A DNA stretch of 22,722 nucleotides, taken from IMG/VR virus record IMGVR_UViG_3300035698_013801, positions 1-22,722 of that record; one strand, given 5' to 3'. The DNA is from a virus. The position numbers and the translations under genes are program-made. Below the pieces are notes generated by a model. That model saw nothing but the letters and a program-made list of their open reading frames with translations. It was not told the DNA's origin and made no database searches. Positions 16,394 through 22,722 of the stretch are shown in pieces. Within the stretch, counting starts at the first letter, position 1, and each line of letters starts with the position of its first letter.

Positions 16394-17257
16394 AGGATTC
16401 TCCTTTGATTTGGTTAGAAAAGAATAAATATAACTTGGTTCGATAACACCTGCAAAATTTCTTATCTCATCGATAAGACCAAGCTCCAAAGCTTCCTCGG
16501 CGTTATACATACGCGCTTGTGTGTCACGTAAAACTTGCGGGTCTATATTTCTATATTTTGCTACATCAGCAATGAAGTAACCAACAGTCTTATTTAAAGA
16601 AGCCTGTATCTCCGCTGTATCCCCGCTTGATAACGGTTCATGTGGATTACCTAGAGCTTTATAGTCACCTACTTTAATACAGGTAACTTTTAATCCGTTA
16701 GCTGCATCAGCTCCACTTTGATCTACATGCATAGTATAGCCACCAATGCTACCTATATGTGAATCAGTGTAAGCATAGATACGTCTTGCTGATGAAAATG
16801 CCCAAACACCTGCACTCGCCATCATCCCATTGACAAAAACGTCTACCGGTTTAATCGCATTTACCTCTGCAATTAAATCACAGACTTCTCTAATTCCCAA
16901 ACCTGAGCCACCTGGTGTATTTACATCAAGTAGTATTTCAGAAACCTTAGGATCATCTAACATTGCATACATTGTACCCATAAGGTTAACAGTAGTCATC
17001 AACCCTGAGACACCTTCCATACCCATAGACTTTTGAAGCATCACGCCATGAGCAGTAACAATACCTTTGCCATTATCTAAAACAGTATACTTAGCTTTGG
17101 TATCTTCGTCATAAATATTAGCGCCCTGCCCTAATCTAATATCTCCACCTTCAAGCTTTGTATGTATAAGATCCTCAATGACATTTAGCATCGAAGAATG
17201 TACAAACAATGGTGTTATTGCTAATTCCCTTAAAAATAATGATAATCTCGTATCCAC
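15854..17257 (-). CDS. S49-family prohead protease with scaffold C-terminus (gpC-like)
   Basis: A serine protease of the SppA/ClpP-like S49 family that processes the portal and scaffold during head maturation. With GTG 17257 as start there are 467 residues. The core has ILLDVNTPGG near 108-117, the nucleophile Ser148 in Met-Ala-Ser-Ala-Gly, GSIGG at 169-173, and the probable general base Lys200 before GNPHEPL; the lambda gpC counterparts are easy to align. The C-terminal ~180 residues are the scaffold part. I chose GTG 17257 because AGGAGG lies 4 nt upstream; an upstream ATG at 17305 in the same frame has no such site and would add 16 hydrophobic residues. Confidence 0.9.
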   Translation of the reverse strand: MDTRLSLFLRELAITPLFVHSSMLNVIEDLIHTKLEGGDIRLGQGANIYDEDTKAKYTVLDNGKGIVTAHGVMLQKSMGMEGVSGLMTTVNLMGTMYAMLDDPKVSEILLDVNTPGGSGLGIREVCDLIAEVNAIKPVDVFVNGMMASAGVWAFSSARRIYAYTDSHIGSIGGYTMHVDQSGADAANGLKVTCIKVGDYKALGNPHEPLSSGDTAEIQASLNKTVGYFIADVAKYRNIDPQVLRDTQARMYNAEEALELGLIDEIRNFAGVIEPSYIYSFLTKSKENPVFNSSLKDQLKAFSKEDLKENAPELYTDVYDAGKFSSEAETAALTAKVAELTEFKSGVEAKEALSVEQTKIISFATSFGVKDYGQELVDEGKSLTEAYELIAVKTQETQNSAKAAFVKSAPDFAGHSEDGTELDGSEPKDAAQAMAYCMQKYSCTKGTAWKHARADFPNFFGQNVKENN

Positions 17258-17326
17258 GTCACCTCCTAGTGTAAGATACATAAAGTAAAAAACAAAATGG
17301 AACATAAAATGAGGAGGAACAGTTCA

Positions 17327-18898
17327 TTAAAAGTTACCATCCTGTTTTCTACGTTCTTCTTTTTCCTCGTCGGTGAGATCTTTACTTTCGCCAGGTCTCT
17401 TTTCTGTTTCTCTAGTATCTTTAGCCGGATCAGATACACCTTCAAGAATTGCTTCTAAAGGTATTTCTATTCCAAGTTCCTTCTCTTTGTCACGAATGTA
17501 AACTAATATTTCTGAAACCCTATCGACTTTAAGCTTACCTACCTCGATTAATTCCTCATTTACTTCATTAAAAGATACTCCACGCTCTTCACATATCCGT
17601 TGTGGTGTAGTCACTAAATTTTTAAGATCTAAAGCATTTGCTCTAGCTTCCTTCTCAGGATCTAAAATAGAGTAAGTAGGCCAACGTATTTTTACATGGT
17701 AATCACCAGTATTGCGAATATGGTCAAAGATCATACCTTCTTCAATTACAGTATCAAGCACCCATTGAAGTATATCCTCTAAACCGTTACGCCATCTTCT
17801 TATAAGTGTCTTGCGCTCGTTAGCACCACCACGCCAAGAAGAATAGTTTACTGATCCAAGATCCAAGAATAAAATTTCATACGGAATACGCAATAACATC
17901 GAAATTTGCTTGCATAATCTTACAATAAATGCATCTTGATTATCAGATGGTTTATTTGGTGAAGCAAAATCAATTTTCTCATTCGGTCGGAGGTATGAAA
18001 TCATACCTGGAAATAATTTAGTTACCCGCCTAGAATTGTTACCATCTTGTGGATCTGTATTTACTCCACCATCACCATCTGACGTCATTGATTTCCACGC
18101 CCGCGCAGGGTTTTGAGAAGTTACAAAACCTGCGTAACACGCGGCAACCCTTGCACCTATCACAACAGCTTCAATATAATCATCCAGATGTTTAAGTAGC
18201 GTCATAGCCGGAGTTAGTATTGGATATTGTCGTGACATATTCGGTCTAGCGTTTACTGGTGACTTAAAGAGCCGGGTTACCACTCTCCCATCACGTTCAA
18301 CAGGGTAAAAATCAAAATTTTCTTTAACATTACTGAGTTGATCCATCTTGCTGTACTTCTTAACCCAATAACCTTTTATCTTACCTTTAGAATCATACTC
18401 AACACCATTCCTTACCTTCGGAATATCACCGTTGCTGAGTTTAAATAGCATAGAAGCAGGTGTACGAACTCTTTGAGCCTCAATAAGATCAATTACAGTT
18501 TGTTTACCTTCTTCCCTACTCTTATCTAAAGGAAGTGATACAATTATATCACCATCACCAAAAGATGAACTCTCTAAAATCTCTACAGTAGAAAATAAAG
18601 TCTCTTTATTCACTGTACAATCTTTATAGAACTCATCAAGTCGAGTTTGAACATCTTTTTGTTTTAATTTGTTTTCAGATACAGATATAAGTTTATTTGG
18701 ACTACCTATCGCGTTAACAAACCCTTGTTGCATACCTGCGACAATTGGATTATCCTTTATAAGCTGACGGCTACGTCGTCTAAGGGTAATAAGAGTACCA
18801 CTGTCGGATAATTCCTTATCGGCAGTGTACTCTTTACCCACTAGCCACTCTGAGTTATAAGCTGTATTTCTAACTGATTTAAAGGTAGAAGCTGACAT
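17327..18898 (-). CDS. Portal protein (lambda gpB family)
   Basis: The dodecameric portal forms the head entrance for DNA and the seat of the tail. 523 residues (lambda gpB is 533). Family features are an Arg-rich helix followed by Asp-Asn-Pro-Ile-Val-Ala-Gly near residues 40-55, and the Asn-Tyr-Ser-Ser-Trp-Arg-Gly-Gly motif near 355 followed by a long Arg-rich helix, which matches the conserved Tyr-Ser-Ser region of lambda-type portals. The C-terminal tail is highly charged, with Lys-Glu-Lys-Arg runs. The start ATG 18898 overlaps the stop of the gpW-like gene as TAATG, with AGGAGG 6 nt upstream; a TTG two codons earlier lies too close to that site. Confidence 0.93.
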   Translation of the reverse strand: MSASTFKSVRNTAYNSEWLVGKEYTADKELSDSGTLITLRRRSRQLIKDNPIVAGMQQGFVNAIGSPNKLISVSENKLKQKDVQTRLDEFYKDCTVNKETLFSTVEILESSSFGDGDIIVSLPLDKSREEGKQTVIDLIEAQRVRTPASMLFKLSNGDIPKVRNGVEYDSKGKIKGYWVKKYSKMDQLSNVKENFDFYPVERDGRVVTRLFKSPVNARPNMSRQYPILTPAMTLLKHLDDYIEAVVIGARVAACYAGFVTSQNPARAWKSMTSDGDGGVNTDPQDGNNSRRVTKLFPGMISYLRPNEKIDFASPNKPSDNQDAFIVRLCKQISMLLRIPYEILFLDLGSVNYSSWRGGANERKTLIRRWRNGLEDILQWVLDTVIEEGMIFDHIRNTGDYHVKIRWPTYSILDPEKEARANALDLKNLVTTPQRICEERGVSFNEVNEELIEVGKLKVDRVSEILVYIRDKEKELGIEIPLEAILEGVSDPAKDTRETEKRPGESKDLTDEEKEERRKQDGNF

Positions 18899-19131
18899 TA
18901 GCAACCTCCTATTGATTGAAATATATCACCATCTTCTACACCTAAAGCTTCTTGATCCGCCATACGTTTTAGATAAGAAGTGAATTTAGGAATCTCACTA
19001 CCTACAGAAATATACGTTGTACGCATCTCTCTTGCATTCTCAACAGATGCTGTGAAAAATGATTCAATACGTTTTTCTGAAACTGCATTGAGCCATTTTA
19101 GATACATATCTGCCCATGTTGTCCATGCCAT
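18898..19131 (-). CDS. gpW-like head-tail joining protein
   Basis: A 77-residue protein between the large terminase and portal genes, exactly where lambda has gpW (68 aa), which binds the portal after packaging and prepares the head for tail joining. It is a small, mostly helical protein with an exposed-strand segment, Thr-Thr-Tyr-Ile-Ser-Val-Gly-Ser-Glu-Ile-Pro, before a second helix Phe-Thr-Ser-Tyr-Leu-Lys-Arg-Met, the order of elements expected for the gpW fold. The start ATG 19131 overlaps the terminase stop as TAATG. A TTG three codons upstream lies almost on the ribosome binding site, so it was rejected. Confidence 0.75.
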   Translation of the reverse strand: MAWTTWADMYLKWLNAVSEKRIESFFTASVENAREMRTTYISVGSEIPKFTSYLKRMADQEALGVEDGDIFQSIGGC

Positions 19132-21020
19132 TAAATCCAATCCTCTCTGCTGTCTACAAAATTTTCATATATATCATTTGAATTTGAATTTGCTGGATTG
19201 ACTCCTATATTACTAGTATCAACCTTAGCAGCACTGGCAACTAACGGGTTACAAACGAAACCTTCTTTTTCTATTTCGTGTCGTAATATACCTCTGTCAG
19301 TCGGCACATCTAAACAAATATATGTATGAATATCCGCATAGCGAAAATCATTTTGACCTGCTTTTTTCCAGATGATTTTTTCCTCACCTGTCTTTTTATT
19401 TTGTTCCTTGACTTTTCTAACATTACAAAATTGATTACAATAATCATTACTGACATCCATAGGTAATTGAAATTGCCTAGTGTCACACGTTTCTTCAGTC
19501 TCTGCAAGATACTCACATGTTCTAACTAAATACAGATCCAATTCTTTATTGTAGGTATAACGTGTAGGCTGCCTATCCTGACCTTTTACCATAAAAATTC
19601 TAGGTATACCAAAAATGGCGGCATAGAGTTCTTTAGTTCTATGTCCACCAGTATCTATTGCTAAGTAGGATACTCCCCATCCATGTTTAAGTCCTATAAA
19701 TGTACGTTCAAAAATATCTTTCATTATTTTTAAAATATCATCACGAGATGCAATATGCATTGAGCATGGTTTGAACTCTTCATCTATTAAACAAGTAAGT
19801 CTATTGGCTCCAAAACCTCGATAAACAACATAGAAACCATTATCCTGAGTATCTATACCTGCTGTTATAACTTTTACACCTTCTGGTACATCACCTTTAC
19901 GATAGCCTCTACGTTGATCTTTAAGTTTAAGTGAAGACGTTTTACTTATATCATCTACCCAAAAACTAGCTCTCCAACATTGAACATAATTTTTATAATC
20001 ATGTAGTTTATCTTTTACCTCTATATACTTATTAGCTATACGTGTAAAACTACGAAATGGAGAAACCATTGAGTTCCACCAGAATATCTCACGATCAGTA
20101 CGATCATTATTTTCATACCAATTAGATGGATTATTACATTCTGAAGCTCTCCAATGTCCATCCTGTTCTTTAATCATCCTAATATATAAACCATGTATAT
20201 TCCAATCCTTTTTCCTATTCAGATTGGAGAACTCAGCACCGCAGGATTGACATAAGCATTTACGTTTTTTTAAATGTTTCCTATCATCCAATAACTGAAT
20301 TTCACCACAACTCTGGCACTTAGAATGCCACATCCATACACTTGTGAAAGGTACGTCCAGTTGATTGAATAATAAATCTCCTTCAACTGAAGGCGAACTA
20401 ACTAAATAAGCTTGAGCTAAACCCCACTCTAAATAGGTAGTTAATCTATCCTCTATTAGTTGGATTGCATTAGATTCGTTACCTGTCGTTAGTGGCAATA
20501 GCCTAGCCTCATCAACTGCCGCACGCTTACGAGGTATAGATGACATTGTTGATAATGATCCACCCCATGCAAGCGCAATATTCATATTCTTTAAATTTAC
20601 TTCAGCCTTATTGACATCCCTGACATGTCCAGTTTTATGGATAGCCATCTCTGGAGTGTTTTCCAGTACATCAATAAGTTTTTCCTGTACAAGTTTCCTA
20701 CCCATCTTTTCATCAGGTAGTAACCAGATCATTGGACCTGGATCTTGTATCACAGTATCAGCAAAAGCAGTCTGTAAGAAAACAGTCTTACCCGATTGCG
20801 TTGGCGCTACACACATAATCCATTTTACTCTAGTGTTGCCTATAAGTTTCATAGGAGCTTTTAAATACGGAGTTAAATCTAAATCAATCTTTTCAAGAAT
20901 GTTACCTTTCTGAGGTATCCTCAGCATCTCCGCTATTTCCGTAGCGGGAATCCTCTCTTGGATTTTCAACCAATTGAGTTCGTCTGAGCTTATTCTTATT
21001 TTCTTCTTCCCAGTTTGCAA
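19131..21020 (-). CDS. Terminase large subunit (GpA family)
   Basis: The packaging motor ATPase and nuclease, 629 residues (lambda gpA 641). Walker A is APTQSGKT at residues 72-79, Walker B ends in Val-Asp-Glu at 169-171, and a zinc ribbon with Cys235, Cys238, Cys257 and Cys260 follows. The RNase H-like nuclease has Asp390 in AGIDTQD, Asp456 in AIDTGG and Asp563 in the ADIHTY region. The start is taken as TTG 21020, because GGAGG lies 6 nt upstream and the first 50 residues (Arg-Ile-Pro ... Thr-Pro-Tyr-Leu) match the usual N-terminus of the family. This gives a 119-nt overlap with the small subunit. The next start, ATG 20927, has a poor site. Confidence 0.94.
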   Translation of the reverse strand: MQTGKKKIRISSDELNWLKIQERIPATEIAEMLRIPQKGNILEKIDLDLTPYLKAPMKLIGNTRVKWIMCVAPTQSGKTVFLQTAFADTVIQDPGPMIWLLPDEKMGRKLVQEKLIDVLENTPEMAIHKTGHVRDVNKAEVNLKNMNIALAWGGSLSTMSSIPRKRAAVDEARLLPLTTGNESNAIQLIEDRLTTYLEWGLAQAYLVSSPSVEGDLLFNQLDVPFTSVWMWHSKCQSCGEIQLLDDRKHLKKRKCLCQSCGAEFSNLNRKKDWNIHGLYIRMIKEQDGHWRASECNNPSNWYENNDRTDREIFWWNSMVSPFRSFTRIANKYIEVKDKLHDYKNYVQCWRASFWVDDISKTSSLKLKDQRRGYRKGDVPEGVKVITAGIDTQDNGFYVVYRGFGANRLTCLIDEEFKPCSMHIASRDDILKIMKDIFERTFIGLKHGWGVSYLAIDTGGHRTKELYAAIFGIPRIFMVKGQDRQPTRYTYNKELDLYLVRTCEYLAETEETCDTRQFQLPMDVSNDYCNQFCNVRKVKEQNKKTGEEKIIWKKAGQNDFRYADIHTYICLDVPTDRGILRHEIEKEGFVCNPLVASAAKVDTSNIGVNPANSNSNDIYENFVDSREDWI

Positions 21021-21498
21021 GAAATTCCTCCGAGTTTAATTCATTCAAAGCAGAGTTGTATGCTTTTGTTAGCATCTCTTCAATCAGTAAAGCACTATCA
21101 TTTATACCTAGCAGCCTTGGAGATATAGATTTTATTGCATATCTAATTTTACTAGCCACAGCTTGAAAAGAAATACGAACTCTATCTTTAATAGTTTCTA
21201 CCTCTACTAATTCATTTAACTTCTCACCATTTGCTATTTTTAATTTTAAAATCTCTTCTTCTTTTTTCTGTACCTCTAAATCTAATTTCTTAGACTCAGG
21301 TGCATCACCTCCACCACGTTTAGACATCATCCGTAGTGCCTTTACAACTTCAAACAATGGCCATGCGCCATTGTCGGATTTTACGCCATATCTGGAAGTC
21401 ATTAAAGAAAAAACATCACCATCTATATTCGAATGTTGCTTAATCCATTCACGAGGTACATAAACCTCTTCAAAGCGTTCATTTCTTTCAAATTTCAT
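20902..21498 (-). CDS. Terminase small subunit (Nu1-like)
   Basis: The 198-residue protein directly before the GpA-type terminase, so it should recognise the phage DNA and load the large subunit. The N-terminal ~60 residues could hold a winged-helix DNA-binding domain (Val-Pro-Arg-Glu-Trp-Ile-Lys-Gln-His, then Leu-Phe-Glu-Val-Val-Lys-Ala-Leu). Residues 68-110 form a Lys/Glu-rich helix followed by Val-Arg-Ile-Ser-Phe-Gln-Ala-Val-Ala-Ser-Lys, the pattern seen in Nu1/DUF1441-type small subunits. The acidic and Arg-rich C-terminus probably binds the large subunit. The start codon abuts the stop of the upstream gene (TAA then ATG), with GGAGGTG 10 nt away. Confidence 0.8.
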   Translation of the reverse strand: MKFERNERFEEVYVPREWIKQHSNIDGDVFSLMTSRYGVKSDNGAWPLFEVVKALRMMSKRGGGDAPESKKLDLEVQKKEEEILKLKIANGEKLNELVEVETIKDRVRISFQAVASKIRYAIKSISPRLLGINDSALLIEEMLTKAYNSALNELNSEEFLANWEEENKNKLRRTQLVENPREDSRYGNSGDAEDTSER

Positions 21499-21777
21499 TT
21501 AAAACACCTCCGGTGATTGCCCTGTTTGCTTAACTAAATATTCTAACATTTTACCATGTCTAGCAACATCTAAATTTGCAGGGCAGGTAGTTGAATGAAC
21601 AACTAAGGCTTTCTCTATTTGATCAGGTACTGTTTCTTTATGAGCTATCAGTAAATGTACTTCCATAGCTTCATGTATTATATTATGCATTGACCTAGCT
21701 TTGAAAACTGACGTTAGTATGATAGAAGTTAGACCTACTAATAAAGCACTTAAAATAGTAATTATTGTTGACTCCAT
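21499..21777 (-). CDS. Small membrane-anchored protein of unknown role (92 aa)
   Basis: The first gene of the late operon, 92 residues. Residues 4-24 form one strongly hydrophobic transmembrane or signal-anchor helix followed by Lys-Ala-Arg; there is no signal peptidase site. The rest is soluble with seven His and a single Cys (Cys-Pro-Ala-Asn near residue 66). No family is recognised. Single-helix membrane proteins before the terminase genes can be holin-like or related to superinfection or lysis, but no evidence picks one. Its start and ribosome binding site (GAGAGG) lie in one copy of a 36-bp tandem repeat, so its translation may be affected by the second copy. Confidence 0.7.
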   Translation of the reverse strand: MESTIITILSALLVGLTSIILTSVFKARSMHNIIHEAMEVHLLIAHKETVPDQIEKALVVHSTTCPANLDVARHGKMLEYLVKQTGQSPEVF

Positions 21778-21839
21778 GACCTCTCCACTCTACCTACTGG
21801 ATGTTGACTCCATGACCTCTCCACTCTACCTACTGGATG
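21768..21839. repeat. Tandem 36-bp duplication spanning a start site
   Basis: Two perfect, adjacent 36-bp copies (21768-21803 and 21804-21839). Each carries the same Shine-Dalgarno and ATG of the 92-aa gene. As 36 is a multiple of three, the upper ATG lies in the same frame but meets TAG after seven codons (peptide MESTSSR), 12 nt before the true start. Confidence 0.95.
21790..21813 (-). other. Seven-codon upstream reading frame (MESTSSR)
   Basis: This mini reading frame arises from the upper copy of the tandem repeat. It has the same ribosome binding site as the real gene, starts 36 nt upstream and ends 12 nt before the real ATG. It could act as a leader peptide that delivers ribosomes to the true start by reinitiation, or simply be a by-product of a recent duplication. 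Confidence 0.45.
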
Positions 21840-21840
21840 T

Positions 21841-21850
21841 TGTGATCACA
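21841..21850. repeat. Perfect 10-bp palindrome in the late leader
   Basis: TGTGATCACA is fully self-complementary and lies between the late promoter and the first gene, next to a run of CA/GT dinucleotides. Its half-sites look like CRP half-sites, but the 6-bp spacer of a real CRP site is missing. It could be an operator or part of a packaging site. Confidence 0.5.
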
Positions 21851-21888
21851 CACAAACACACACACAAAAAAAACACTAGTTATAATAC

Positions 21889-21917
21889 AATATAGTTAAG
21901 GCACAACTAGATGTCAA
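21889..21917 (-). promoter_or_regulatory. Sigma70-type late promoter
   Basis: On the minus strand TTGACA (21917-21912, perfect -35) is followed after 17 bp by TATATT (21894-21889, 5 of 6 matches to the -10). Transcription should start near 21882 and read leftward into the 92-aa gene and the whole late region, about 105 bp of leader later. It is the only consensus-grade promoter I see upstream of the operon. Confidence 0.7.
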
Positions 21918-22722
21918 TAGTATATTTTTTTTTATTTATTTTTTAAAGTATGCTATTTATTTACAGTATAATACTTAAAAAAATTGATTTAAATGCTATA
22001 GAATGCAATAACTCTTTTATGGTACACTTGTATACTTAATTGAATTAAATATATTCACGCTACTTTAAAACACGTCTGAATTGGAATTAGATCATCTGCA
22101 AACAAATAGTAATTATAGCCTGAAAAAAATCCCAAAAACTACTAACTAACTAATACTATATATCCCTTTACTGTAGAAGGAAAAAAAAAAAAAAAAAATA
22201 TATATATAATAGAGGGTAATTTTGTATAAGTTAGTATTGTAGTACTGGATATTATAACACATTGATTTCAATGGATATACAGCAATCATATAATGTTGAT
22301 TTTTTCGAGAAATTAATACTCTAAGAAGTACTGTAAATGTAAGTGATTGATTTGACTATACTTACAAGAGTTGATTTTTTGGCTTATAGTACTTTTATAG
22401 TATTAATATTCTACTTTAAGTAAACACTGTATCTTGTTTAAAATCAATGACTTACAGCTATTGATATTTTGTGCGTACTCACATCTTTTAGTAGGTAGGG
22501 TTGAACGGTATAATAAATAATAATTTAATAGGGATTTAAATAAAAGAATAGGTATAAAATGTATAGATTATAAAGATAATTTAACTATATATTGACTTAT
22601 TTACATACAAATAGTACTAAATATAGCATAAAAAGACAACTATAGATAAACTGATTTTGTGTTGGCAGTAAGGGAATAGCACAACTGAAAAATAAAAATG
22701 CCGTTTTGAACGAACTCAATAC
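21918..22722. other. A+T-rich region without a convincing gene
   Basis: About 800 bp upstream of the late promoter holds no reading frame that looks like a gene on either strand. It contains an 18-A run at 22181-22198 followed by a TA run, four AGTACT palindromes (22241, 22327, 22388 and 22613), and GTTGATTTTTT twice (22295-22305 and 22370-22380, 75 bp apart). AGTAGGTAG at 22490-22498 repeats, inverted, a part of the tandem repeat near the first gene. No tRNA, CRISPR array or clear terminator was seen. It could be a control, replication or packaging region, or a boundary between gene modules. Confidence 0.6.

Noticed and set aside
17258-17305. Upstream ATG adding 16 residues to the S49 protease
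   Set aside because: No ribosome binding site precedes it, whereas AGGAGG lies directly before the GTG at 17257.
19310-19516. Minus-strand 68-codon frame inside the large terminase gene
   Set aside because: It overlaps the nuclease domain in another frame, and its Lys-rich sequence is a by-product of A-rich codons.
21768-21839. Possible start of a CRISPR array
   Set aside because: Only two directly adjacent copies without spacers and no cas genes, so it is a simple tandem duplication.
21841-21850. CRP binding site
   Set aside because: The half-sites TGTGA and TCACA are directly joined; the 6-bp spacer of a true site is missing.
21701-21895. Plus-strand 64-codon frame across the tandem repeat
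   Set aside because: Its repeated peptide is produced by the 36-bp duplication, on the strand opposite to the 92-aa gene.
22475-22510. tRNA T-loop-like GTTCAA sequence on the minus strand
   Set aside because: No T-stem, anticodon stem or acceptor stem can be built around it.
22592-22622. Plus-strand promoter beginning with TTGACT
   Set aside because: The -10 element at 17 bp (TACTAA) is poor and no gene follows within the window.

Overview
The window is the late structural region of a tailed, double-stranded DNA bacteriophage (or of a prophage of one), oriented entirely on the minus strand. Read from right to left, the gene order is nearly that of the lambda late region: small terminase, GpA-type large terminase, gpW-like head-tail joining protein, lambda-family portal, S49 (gpC-like) protease with an apparent nested scaffold (Nu3-like), decoration protein (gpD position), major capsid protein (gpE position), gpZ-like protein, a gpU-position protein, tail tube proteins, G/GT tail assembly chaperones with a programmed frameshift, tape measure, tail tip and receptor-binding proteins. 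No sheath gene is seen, which suggests a long non-contractile (siphovirus-type) tail. The DNA is A+T-rich, genes start with strong GGAGG-type Shine-Dalgarno sequences, and genes are packed with ATGA or TAATG overlaps. The lambda-like head module suggests a host among Gram-negative bacteria, but the host cannot be named from the sequence.

Right end (21840-22722): about 880 bp with no convincing gene, very A+T-rich, with an 18-A tract, short repeats and palindromes. At its left edge is a sigma70-type promoter on the minus strand (perfect -35, 17-bp spacer, 5/6 -10) that should drive the late operon. Its leader contains GU-rich runs, a 10-bp palindrome and a 36-bp tandem duplication that copies the ribosome binding site and start codon of the first gene.

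Packaging and head module (13901-21777): a 92-aa membrane protein, both terminase subunits, gpW-like protein, portal, protease/scaffold, decoration protein and capsid protein. The module is closed by a strong UUCG-tetraloop terminator just after the capsid gene, which could lower expression of the tail genes relative to the capsid.

Tail module (28-13845): gpZ-like and gpU-position proteins, two paralogous tube proteins in tandem, G and GT chaperones joined by a -1 frameshift at A AAA AAC, an 861-aa tape measure, a small 139-aa protein and a 987-aa probable tail hub. It ends with a receptor-binding cassette that includes two tandem paralogous parallel beta-helix proteins with conserved ends and divergent middles. 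A hairpin follows the last gene at the left edge.

The most notable points are the dnaX-like frameshift signal, the nested scaffold start, a decoration protein carrying an apparent fibre-type insert, two tandem paralogous gene pairs in the tail, the duplicated start site and the large non-coding right end.
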